From Rickettsiales bacterium (lineage in GTDB: Bacteria; Pseudomonadota; Alphaproteobacteria; Rickettsiales; CANDYO01), in contig CANDYO010000121.1 of the NCBI GenBank assembly GCA_947424995.1, positions 1-6,295 on the forward strand: DNA of 6,295 nucleotides, in the 5' to 3' direction. Under the pieces are notes generated by a model, which was not told where the DNA came from, did not search any database, and was given only the letters and a program-made list of their open reading frames with translations. Positions 1 to 5,215 of this stretch are shown piece by piece. The position numbers and the translations under genes were made by a program. Within the stretch, counting starts at the first letter, position 1; each line of letters starts with the position of its first letter.

Positions 1-1875
1 AAGGATATTTCAGTAAAAATTAATAAGAATGAGCAGCAAAATCCAAAATACTCTGCTGCTTCCAAACTTTCATATGGAGAAATGCATGATAAACTATGTA
101 ATAATGCTATAGAGCTGTCTAAGCAGTTATTGCCTTTAATAAGTAAAAAAAGAATTGAAATAACTAAGCATGCTATTAAATGTGGAAGTATTAGTATTTC
201 ACTTGAGGGGCAATCTAGAGGATTATGGTATAGGTTTAGCCGCGTTGATGAAAAAGGTGATTTATTTGATTTAATTAAAGTAGCTCAAAGTCTGACAAAT
301 AAACAAGCGGCAATAGAATGGGGCAAGTCATACCTTGGTATAGAAGATAGAGACTTAACCTCAAAGAAATCCAATTTAAGCGTTAAGCGCCAAGACCAGG
401 CACGAGTGCAGGTAGATCTAGATAATAATAACGAGAAAAACACATATGAAAAAACAGGAACTCCAGATTTAACAGTTTTAACTCCTGTACCATTAGATGC
501 AGTAAGTTTTAATCCTAAAAAGCTGTTTTACTACCAATTAAATACTAAAAATCAGATACTTGAGGAAGTTTATGCATATAGGAATATCAACAATGAATTA
601 TGTGGCTATGTAGTGAGAATTAAAGATCAAGAAAATGATAAAAAAGCTACTTTACCGGTGGTATATACAGAAAATGATAAAGGAATCAGGGGCTGGAGAT
701 CTAGAGGATTTGGTGACAACCGTTGTTTATACAATGAACAACGGTTATATAACAGTAATAAGCCGGTTCTAATTGTTGAAGGAGAAAAAACAGCTGACTC
801 TGCTCAATCTTTTTATCCTGAATTTGATGTAATAAGTTGGAGTGGAGGAGCTAGTAGCTACGTCAAGAGTAACTGGAATGTATTGAGCGGTAAACAAGTA
901 ACGATTTGGTCAGATAATGATCAAGCGGGTATAGATGCTGCGCATAATATAAAATCCTTGCTTGAAAGTAAAAATATTACTAAGGCTCGAATTGTTGATC
1001 TAAAGAAAATTGACTTCTTACCTAAAAAATGGGATTTGGCGGATATAGTACCAGAGGATGTGCATCAACATCAAATTACTGGGTTGTTATGCGTAGCAGA
1101 AGGAATTCCTGATAGTCTGAGAATAGAAAAAACTTTGAAGGTTTATATGGATCACAGACAAGATTATTTAAAAGAAGAACTTAGAACCAATAGACTAGAT
1201 TCTCTAAGTGGATATATATTAGAAAAAGAAACTATGAAATATAGACTTCACTATGAAGAAAATTTAGCTAAAGAAATGCTTAAAAACAAATCCGTTATAT
1301 CTAGTACCGATGAGTTATTTATAGACGTTGATGCAGCTAAGTTAGCTAGAGCCAATATTAAATGCTTAGATCTATCTGTGGATGTAGATTCAGAAACTAT
1401 AGCTAAGCATATTGAGCATGATTTGGCACAAATACATCAAGTTATACCAAAAATAACGTTGACAGAGGCTGCAAGACTCTCAATGGTGCATACGCAGCAG
1501 ATGATTACTCAGCATAATAGCTTGCATGATAGCTTATGCAGCAATAAAGCTACTGATAGTCATGAAGATAATAAGCCATTTAATCTTTCTAAAGCTGATT
1601 TACCTATTCTGGCATTAGCATTGGCTTCAGAGATGATAAATCATAATAATGCCAATAAGATGATTATTCATGAAAATCATATTAGCGCTACCCATGTCAG
1701 CGCTATAGATAATAATATTAGTGATCATCACATTCAGGCAGAGCATTTAATCAACAACTTGAAAAACTCTTTCAAATCTCGGATTGAACAAGATAGTATT
1801 CACTTTGAACAGCATCAGCAGCAGCAACGAATAATGCAAATGCAAAGAAGCCAACAGCATAGTATGGAAATCTAA
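1..1875 (+). CDS. C-terminal part of a conjugative relaxase/primase-like protein with a TOPRIM domain (5' end outside the window)
   Basis: The frame is open from base 1, with 27 sense codons before the first ATG (82), so the gene very probably starts upstream. The ATG at 82 has GGAG only 2 bases before it, too close for a good ribosome site. Numbering from that ATG: residues about 36-86 resemble the N-terminal module of conjugative primases (GSISISLEGQSRGLWYRF, then KGDLFDLI and AAIEWGKSYLG). A TOPRIM domain covers about 227-325: VLIVEGEKTADS with the metal-binding Glu at E233, ISWSGGASS at 251-259, WSDNDQAG with D278 and D280, and WDLADI with D318/D321. Residues about 340-470 are charged and probably helical. 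From about 490 the protein becomes a His/Asn/Gln-rich tail ending in poly-Gln. Proteins with this order are often the C-terminal half of Ti/MobA-type relaxases on rickettsial conjugative elements. The relaxase assignment is inference because no HUH nuclease domain lies in the window; a stand-alone primase is the alternative. TOPRIM itself is clear. Confidence 0.85.
   Translation, partial: KDISVKINKNEQQNPKYSAASKLSYGEMHDKLCNNAIELSKQLLPLISKKRIEITKHAIKCGSISISLEGQSRGLWYRFSRVDEKGDLFDLIKVAQSLTNKQAAIEWGKSYLGIEDRDLTSKKSNLSVKRQDQARVQVDLDNNNEKNTYEKTGTPDLTVLTPVPLDAVSFNPKKLFYYQLNTKNQILEEVYAYRNINNELCGYVVRIKDQENDKKATLPVVYTENDKGIRGWRSRGFGDNRCLYNEQRLYNSNKPVLIVEGEKTADSAQSFYPEFDVISWSGGASSYVKSNWNVLSGKQVTIWSDNDQAGIDAAHNIKSLLESKNITKARIVDLKKIDFLPKKWDLADIVPEDVHQHQITGLLCVAEGIPDSLRIEKTLKVYMDHRQDYLKEELRTNRLDSLSGYILEKETMKYRLHYEENLAKEMLKNKSVISSTDELFIDVDAAKLARANIKCLDLSVDVDSETIAKHIEHDLAQIHQVIPKITLTEAARLSMVHTQQMITQHNSLHDSLCSNKATDSHEDNKPFNLSKADLPILALALASEMINHNNANKMIIHENHISATHVSAIDNNISDHHIQAEHLINNLKNSFKSRIEQDSIHFEQHQQQQRIMQMQRSQQHSMEI
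718..746. repeat. Perfect 10-bp inverted repeat inside the primase gene
   Basis: AACCGTTGTT at 718-727 is repeated as its exact reverse complement AACAACGGTT at 737-746, with 9 bases between. The inner bases extend the pairing (a T-G wobble, then two A-T pairs), leaving a 3-base loop, so about 13 pairs could form in RNA. It encodes the stretch NRCLYNEQRLY just before the TOPRIM domain. The function is unknown; it could be chance, an mRNA hairpin or a protein-binding site. Confidence 0.6.
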
Positions 1876-1919
1876 TGCATACAAGCCTTCAGTATACTTT
1901 AAATAAAATAAGCCACTTC

Positions 1920-1938
1920 AATAAGCTAAACTTATTTT
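1920..1938 (+). terminator. Weak candidate terminator after the primase gene
   Basis: AATAAG (1920-1925) pairs with CTTATT (1931-1936) around a 5-base loop, and the second arm runs into TTTT (1935-1938). It lies 45 bases past the TAA stop. The stem has only one G-C pair and the T run is short, so termination would be inefficient. Confidence 0.3.
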
Positions 1939-1999
1939 GCATAATAATTCTAATATTATTTTTAAGGCTAATGATTAAAAAAAACAACTATGAGAAGAA

Positions 2000-2014
2000 T
2001 TAATCACTCTTTAA
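2000..2014. promoter_or_regulatory. TTAA-N7-TTAA, matching the CtrA box of Alphaproteobacteria
   Basis: The site reads TTAATCACTCTTTAA, an exact match to the full CtrA consensus TTAA-N7-TTAA. In DNA this AT-rich about one such match is expected by chance in a window of this size, and the site is over 430 bases upstream of gapR, so it is only suggestive. Confidence 0.2.
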
Positions 2015-2089
2015 TAGAAAATTTCAATTAATGTTAGAATATCTACTTTGTCACTAAAAAGCGGATATTTAAATTGTTCTATGGCTTTA

Positions 2090-2135
2090 TAACCTCGAGG
2101 TTAAGCTTATTATGTGGTTTAGCATATATGCATAT
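2090..2135. repeat. Cluster of overlapping perfect palindromes
   Basis: Four perfect palindromes lie within 46 bases: TAACCTCGAGGTTA (2090-2103, 14 bp, with a G/C-containing core), TAAGCTTA (2102-2109), GCATATATGC (2122-2131) and ATATGCATAT (2126-2135). The 14-bp one is the least likely by chance because of its CCTCGAGG core. Dyad symmetry of this kind is typical of binding sites for dimeric regulators, recombinases or initiators, but no protein can be assigned. Confidence 0.5.
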
Positions 2136-2173
2136 TTACATATTTATTACGAAAAAATTTAAAAGGCTGCTGT

Positions 2174-2246
2174 TTTTTATAAAAAGCTAAATGCTATTAG
2201 TTTTTTTGAATTCTATTTTTTATAGAATAAATATTATTAATAATAT
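2174..2246. repeat. A/T-only palindromes and a hairpin in the gap upstream of gapR
   Basis: TTTTTATAAAAA (2174-2185) is a perfect 12-bp palindrome. ATTCTAT (2210-2216) and ATAGAAT (2222-2228) form a 7-bp hairpin around TTTTT. ATATTATTAATAATAT (2231-2246) is a perfect 16-bp palindrome. These low-complexity sequences arise easily in AT-rich DNA; their closeness to the G/C-containing palindromes upstream is what makes them worth noting. The region would melt easily. Confidence 0.4.
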
Positions 2247-2350
2247 ATAATACGCACAGGATCTGAGTATAAGCTGTTTATAGCTTGTTTTACGGTATTA
2301 ATAATAAGAGCAATTGCTACGAATTAGAAAAAACAAAAAAATCAGTGGAT

Positions 2351-2388
2351 GCTTAAGATTCTTAAGCCAATACTATAGTATAGATAAT
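2351..2388 (+). promoter_or_regulatory. Possible gapR promoter/operator with two adjacent dyads
   Basis: GCTTAAG-ATT-CTTAAGC (2351-2367) is a perfect 7-bp inverted repeat, followed by the perfect palindrome TACTATAGTA (2371-2380). -10-like hexamers TATAGT (2374-2379) and GATAAT (2383-2388) overlap or follow the second dyad, about 60-75 bases before the gapR start. No good -35 box is visible. The overlap of dyads with -10-like sequence suggests an operator, possibly autoregulatory, but this is inference. Confidence 0.3.
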
Positions 2389-2447
2389 TTTTTTCTAAAA
2401 ATGGTAGTTTGTAAAAATCTAGAGATATATAATTTAAGGAAATATAT

Positions 2448-2696
2448 ATGAGTGATGTAATAGATAACAGTTCTAAAGAATATTTAAACCAATTTATGGC
2501 TAGAATTGAGCGTTTAGAAGAAGATAAAAACACTGTGCTTGAAGATATCAAAGAAACTTATGCAGAAGCAAAAGGACAAGGTTTTGATGTGAAGGTTCTT
2601 CGTCAAATTGTTAGAATTCGTAAAATAGATAAAGCAAAATTAGATGAGCATGAAGAATTATTAGATCTTTATAAACATGCTCTGGGAATGCTTTAA
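2448..2696 (+). CDS. gapR: GapR family nucleoid-associated protein (DUF2312)
   Basis: This 82-aa protein matches the GapR/DUF2312 family over nearly its full length; Caulobacter GapR is 89 aa. The family signature is clear: IERLEEDK (20-27), then TYAEAKGQGFDVKVLRQIVRIRK (37-59), then a C-terminal helix ending LLDLYKHALGML. The fold should be a long coiled-coil helix (about 10-41), a basic helix (46-59) and a third helix (about 62-80). In Caulobacter, GapR forms a clamp around overtwisted, AT-rich DNA ahead of replication and transcription and stimulates type II topoisomerases; K42, K49, R52, R56, R58 and K59 are the likely DNA-contacting region here. The ATG is supported by AAGGA at 2436-2440, 7 bases upstream. 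It appears to be a single-gene unit. An element-borne copy rather than the housekeeping one is possible because a conjugation-type gene lies upstream. Confidence 0.96.
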   Translation: MSDVIDNSSKEYLNQFMARIERLEEDKNTVLEDIKETYAEAKGQGFDVKVLRQIVRIRKIDKAKLDEHEELLDLYKHALGML

Positions 2697-2739
2697 TGCC
2701 ATTATGATCATCGTAAATAGTGTGATGCCTAAGAGCATG
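2676..2739. repeat. 8-bp inverted repeat spanning the gapR 3' end
   Basis: CATGCTCT at 2676-2683, within the last gapR codons, is the exact reverse complement of AGAGCATG at 2732-2739. The 48-base loop holds the gapR stop codon and an ATGATCAT palindrome (2704-2711). It could fold the 3' end of the gapR mRNA, but there is no adjacent T run as in an intrinsic terminator, and chance is possible. Confidence 0.3.
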
Positions 2740-2760
2740 CGTAAGATCAAGATCGTTTTT

Positions 2761-2781
2761 AATAAAATTATTACATAATAA
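2761..2781 (-). terminator. Weak candidate terminator for the 252-aa gene
   Basis: TTATTACATAATAA (2768-2781) forms an A/T-only stem of five pairs with a 4-base loop. Read on the minus strand it begins 6 bases past the stop at 2788 and is followed by TTTTATT. The position and T tract fit, but the stem lacks G-C pairs, so efficiency is doubtful. Confidence 0.25.
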
Positions 2782-2787
2782 ATACAG

Positions 2788-3546
2788 CTATAATTCATCC
2801 TTTAGGCAGTCAATATATTGATTTTGAACGTGGAGTAGGCCAAGTGCCTCACATAAATCATTTTTTGCATTATTACTCTGATGCATAAAATCTATATTAT
2901 TTGCAATATTGGCTGCTTCTTCAGAAGATAGCCATGCTTCCAGTTCTTGATAAATTTGATTCTTTAATGGCCAGTGACTAGTTATTGTTGAGCAAACAGA
3001 TTTACAAGATCTTGCTTTAGTAAAATATGCATCTAAATCATCATTATTTTTATTAGCCTGAATGACATGACTTATTCCACAAAATAAACGATTATGAGAA
3101 AAGGAGCTATGATCTGGCTTCAATATACCGTGAATTAATATGGGCATAATTTTATCTTTATCTCTTATAAATTCAGGTAGCAATTGACGAAAATCATTTG
3201 ATAATACTGGTTCAGAGGAAGAGGAAAGCATGAATCCAGTATTTATATGTTCAAGTTTTTTCTTATAAACTTGCGTTTCTTCAACTCCCAATTGATAAAC
3301 AGATAGGTTAAGTATTTTTTCAGCAGCTTGATCAATAATGGCTTGTTTATTTGTATCTTGACGCTTAGATATAGATAAGGTTTTAGCATCATAATCTTCT
3401 TCAACTAAAATCATCTTTTTTATTAGAGGATTATTTATGCGCTTTAAGTTATTGTTTATTCCACTTTTTACACTAGCAATAATAGTGTCTATGGCACTAT
3501 CCAGCTCATTATCTAGATCTGAGTTCATAATATCATTTAACGGCAT
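2788..3546 (-). CDS. Hypothetical 252-aa protein, probably cytosolic and helical
   Basis: I do not recognise this protein. The ATG at 3546 is well supported by GGAG (on the plus strand CTCC at 3554-3557), 7 bases upstream. The sequence is hydrophilic with no signal peptide or membrane segment. Residues 1-90 are acidic and lysine-rich with heptad-like leucine/isoleucine spacing, so probably helical. A short Ser patch (LSSSSEP, about 106-112) precedes a more ordered region containing RQLLPEFIRDKDKIMPILIHGILKP, then CGISHVIQ and CKSVC. The C-terminal third is again helical (LEAWLSSEEAANIANNI). No catalytic motif is visible. It converges with gapR and diverges from the response regulator gene, so it is probably a single unit with its own promoter in 3547-3873. 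An effector or an element-specific protein is possible, but nothing shows it directly. Confidence 0.8.
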   Translation of the reverse strand: MPLNDIMNSDLDNELDSAIDTIIASVKSGINNNLKRINNPLIKKMILVEEDYDAKTLSISKRQDTNKQAIIDQAAEKILNLSVYQLGVEETQVYKKKLEHINTGFMLSSSSEPVLSNDFRQLLPEFIRDKDKIMPILIHGILKPDHSSFSHNRLFCGISHVIQANKNNDDLDAYFTKARSCKSVCSTITSHWPLKNQIYQELEAWLSSEEAANIANNIDFMHQSNNAKNDLCEALGLLHVQNQYIDCLKDEL

Positions 3547-3873
3547 TTTTTATCTCCATGATCACTAAGTTATATTACATCCACATGTTTCTGTTTTAAA
3601 CGCTATGATTTTTATGGCTAGCAACATTGAAGGTAGTGAATAAAATCATTATAAATTTAATATAGTGAGATGTAAATAGTTTCAGTATTTTGACTGTAAT
3701 ACAGATTGAACGGCTTGTAAGTGTAGCATTGCTTTAAGTTTTGTGGTATATTAAAATCTGTTAATCTTTGATTTTGGATTTAAAGCTATAAAAATCTAGT
3801 AATAGGCTTAGAAGCAGAGAATTTAAGATAAAAATAAAAGATGAGTGAAACAAAAGTAAGATTTTGATAAAAA
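3547..3873. promoter_or_regulatory. 327-bp divergent intergenic region
   Basis: This gap separates the leftward 252-aa gene from the rightward response regulator, so it should hold both promoters. -10-like TATATT (3747-3752) and TATAAA (3787-3792) are present on the plus strand, and -35-like TTGACT lies at 3690-3695, but no pair has a normal 16-18 base spacing. I see no strong dyad and no RNA gene. Confidence 0.35.
3841..3867 (+). other. Possible 8-codon upstream ORF before the response regulator
   Basis: ATG at 3841 opens a frame encoding MSETKVRF and ending in TGA (3865-3867), directly followed by TAA (3868-3870), AAA and the ATG of the response regulator at 3874 in the same frame. The downstream gene lacks a Shine-Dalgarno sequence, so translation of this leader could help ribosomes restart at 3874. 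It might equally be chance, or a former N-terminal extension cut off by stops. Confidence 0.2.
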
Positions 3874-4296
3874 ATGATTGATAAGAGCAGAGCTAGCAAT
3901 AAGCTCTTGAGTGAACCAAAACATATCCTAATTATTGATGATGACCAAGTCTGTCTAATGAGTGTGGAAATGTTATTGTTTAATACTGGCTTCACCTTCG
4001 TTAGTGCATTAGGTGGCAAAGAAGGGCTTAAGTATCTTCTAACTTATCCTAAGATAGATTTAATTTTATTAGATATGATGATGCCTGAAATTAATGGTTT
4101 AGCTTTATTAGAAATTATTAAACAGGATATTTATTTAAGAAAAATTCCAGTGATTTTGCAAACAGGGATGGTTTCTGAAGTTGAAATTGAAAAGGCTTAT
4201 GCTTTGGGTATAGTTTCAGTTTTAAGAAAACCTTACACTCAACCGATGCTTTTACAAGAGATTGCTAGAGCTTTAGTGTGGTCTAATAAAAACTAG
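3874..4296 (+). CDS. Stand-alone CheY-like response regulator (receiver domain only)
   Basis: The 140-aa product is a complete receiver domain with a 16-residue N-terminal extension and no output domain. All signature residues are present: the acidic pair in ILIIDDDQ (D22, D23), the phospho-acceptor D67 in LILLDMMMPEINGL, the switch residue T97 in VILQTGM, and the invariant lysine K119 in LRKPY. It should be phosphorylated by a histidine kinase and act through protein contacts, for example as a phosphorelay intermediate or diffusible output. No kinase gene is in the window, so it is an orphan regulator. ATG 3874 is the only start that keeps the first beta strand, because tandem stops lie just upstream; the next in-frame ATGs fall after the acidic pair. 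The site in front is purine-rich without a real Shine-Dalgarno match. The nuclease gene follows 135 bases later on the same strand; co-transcription is possible but not evident. Specific pathway unknown. Confidence 0.93.
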   Translation: MIDKSRASNKLLSEPKHILIIDDDQVCLMSVEMLLFNTGFTFVSALGGKEGLKYLLTYPKIDLILLDMMMPEINGLALLEIIKQDIYLRKIPVILQTGMVSEVEIEKAYALGIVSVLRKPYTQPMLLQEIARALVWSNKN

Positions 4297-4345
4297 TTTT
4301 AAATTAATTTAGAGCAGAAATAATAGCATGAAGCAATATAAGGAC

Positions 4346-4351
4346 TATAAT
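4346..4351 (+). promoter_or_regulatory. Perfect TATAAT hexamer upstream of the nuclease gene
   Basis: A TATAAT hexamer lies 80 bases upstream of the nuclease start, in the 135-base gap after the response regulator. It could be the -10 box of a separate nuclease promoter, but the bases 16-18 positions upstream do not resemble a -35 box, so confidence is low in such AT-rich DNA. Confidence 0.25.
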
Positions 4352-4431
4352 GGTTGTTTATTGTTATTCTTAAGATTGAAGATAAATTTGAAATCGTAAT
4401 ATGTGAAGATAGAAGATAGGGATAAAATAAA

Positions 4432-4989
4432 ATGGCAGTCAAAATAATGAAACTTAAAAATATTATCAAAAATTATATTAAGTATCCTACCTTTATTGGT
4501 ATTTTCTTGAGTATAATATTGGTAGCTCAATATTATATTGGTCATGATTTACATGAGAGGAGATTTATTGGTACTCAAGTTCGTGTTATTGATGGAGATA
4601 CTATTGTGTTAAGTAAATTACGTGTAAGATTACAGGGAATAGATAGCCCAGAACTTAACCAAGAATGCAAAGATAAAAAATCAACACAGCTATATAAATG
4701 TGGCGAAGTAGCTAAAGAATATTTAATTAAATTAATTGAAGATAATGAGGTTGCATGCACTGATGAAGGCATAGATAAATATAGACGTCAACTCGCTTAT
4801 TGCTATGTGGGAGATATCAATCTTAACAGAGAGATGGTAAAAACAGGAAATGCTTTGGCTTATAGTAAATATGATTTATATTTTATGAAAGAAGAATTGC
4901 AAGCAAGATGGAAGAAAGTAGGGATTTGGGCTAGTGAATTTAGAAAACCTGAAGTTTTTAGAAAAAATCAAAGAAATTCAATTAAATGA
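4432..4989 (+). CDS. Thermonuclease family (SNase-like) protein with an N-terminal membrane anchor or signal sequence
   Basis: The 185-aa protein has a lysine-rich N-terminus (1-17), one hydrophobic segment (about 18-36, FIGIFLSIILVAQYYIG) and a staphylococcal-nuclease OB-fold domain from about 46 to 170. Active-site residues are conserved relative to S. aureus nuclease: D54 and D56 in VIDGDTIVL, R66 in RVRLQGIDSPE, D71 and E74 in the same motif, and R119 in DKYRRQLAYCYV. It should therefore be an active Ca2+-dependent phosphodiesterase cutting DNA and/or RNA outside the cytoplasm or on the periplasmic face. No clear Ala-X-Ala cleavage site is visible, so an uncleaved anchor is likely. Four cysteines (79, 90, 109, 124) could form disulfides, consistent with export. 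ATG 4432 has AGGG at 4418-4421, 10 bases upstream; Met6 (4447) is an alternative. Such nucleases occur both on plasmids and on bacterial chromosomes, so the role here (nutrient scavenging, attack on host nucleic acid or DNA processing) is undecided. Confidence 0.93.
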   Translation: MAVKIMKLKNIIKNYIKYPTFIGIFLSIILVAQYYIGHDLHERRFIGTQVRVIDGDTIVLSKLRVRLQGIDSPELNQECKDKKSTQLYKCGEVAKEYLIKLIEDNEVACTDEGIDKYRRQLAYCYVGDINLNREMVKTGNALAYSKYDLYFMKEELQARWKKVGIWASEFRKPEVFRKNQRNSIK

Positions 4990-5121
4990 ATTACTGTTGT
5001 TTATTTTGCTGTGATGTAAATTTGTTTTCGCTAATTTAGTACATAGTAATATAGAAGTATGGTAATATAATATTTAAATAACAGAAATAGTCATATGAAT
5101 AATAAAAGCCTTTTTAATTAT

Positions 5122-5165
5122 AAAAAAAGTTATAAGCTTAACTTTAGAACGCTTCTTAAGTTTAT
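5122..5165 (-). terminator. Candidate intrinsic terminator for the 174-aa gene
   Basis: On the plus strand ATAAGCTTAA (5132-5141) and TTAAGTTTAT (5156-5165) form a 10-pair stem with one G-T wobble and a 14-base loop that can itself pair as AGAA/TTCT. Read on the minus strand, 50 bases past the stop at 5216, the hairpin is followed two bases later by seven Ts (A run at 5122-5128). This is the best terminator in the window. It may also stall transcripts coming from the nuclease gene. Confidence 0.5.
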
Positions 5166-5190
5166 TTGAACCTATTATGAATTCAAATAA
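5162..5190. repeat. Perfect 9-bp inverted repeat between convergent genes
   Basis: TTATTTGAA (5162-5170) and TTCAAATAA (5182-5190) are exact reverse complements with an 11-base loop. It overlaps the outer arm of the preceding terminator hairpin by 4 bases, so the two structures exclude each other. It sits between the ends of the nuclease gene and the leftward 174-aa gene and may help transcription end in both directions, though no strong T run follows it on either strand. Confidence 0.45.
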
Positions 5191-5215
5191 CCATTAAAAT
5201 AAATATGTGCCGCAA

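Larger units (their letters stand above)
1876..2447. other. 572-bp AT-rich gap without a convincing gene
   Basis: No reading frame here on either strand has a start, a ribosome site and useful length; the longest + strand try from an ATG (2112) gives 16 codons. The stretch contains a weak terminator-like hairpin, a TTAA-N7-TTAA site, a cluster of short perfect palindromes at 2090-2135, further A/T palindromes at 2174-2246 and the gapR promoter region. Runs of A or T are frequent. It may be purely regulatory, an origin or transfer-type region, or eroded former coding sequence. I cannot tell which from sequence alone. Confidence 0.6.

Noticed and set aside
213..710. 12-base direct repeat ATCTAGAGGATT at 213-224 and 699-710
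   Set aside because: Both copies encode Ser-Arg-Gly plus a hydrophobic residue in ordinary coding sequence; two matches 480 bases apart are not evidence of an element.
2230..2330. Minus-strand frame of about 27 codons reading VKQAINSLYSDPVRI
   Set aside because: It looks somewhat protein-like but is short, has no start codon or ribosome site, and could easily be chance.
2342..2551. 69-codon minus-strand frame overlapping the gapR start
   Set aside because: It lies opposite gapR and its upstream dyads, has no ribosome site, and gapR is a clear family match.
3786..4019. 77-codon minus-strand frame opposite the response regulator start
   Set aside because: It is an antisense shadow of a strongly supported receiver gene, and its hydrophobic composition is a by-product of the complementary strand.
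4289..4300. AAAACTAGTTTT, a perfect 12-bp palindrome over the response regulator stop, considered as a terminator
   Set aside because: With a 4-base loop only four A-T pairs remain, too weak to end transcription, and there is no long T run.
4328..4399. 23-codon plus-strand ORF between the response regulator and nuclease genes
   Set aside because: It has no ribosome site and low-complexity content; not distinguishable from chance.
4345..4772. Two minus-strand frames (66 and 65 codons) opposite the nuclease gene
   Set aside because: Both are shadows of the nuclease gene, whose catalytic motifs fix the coding strand.
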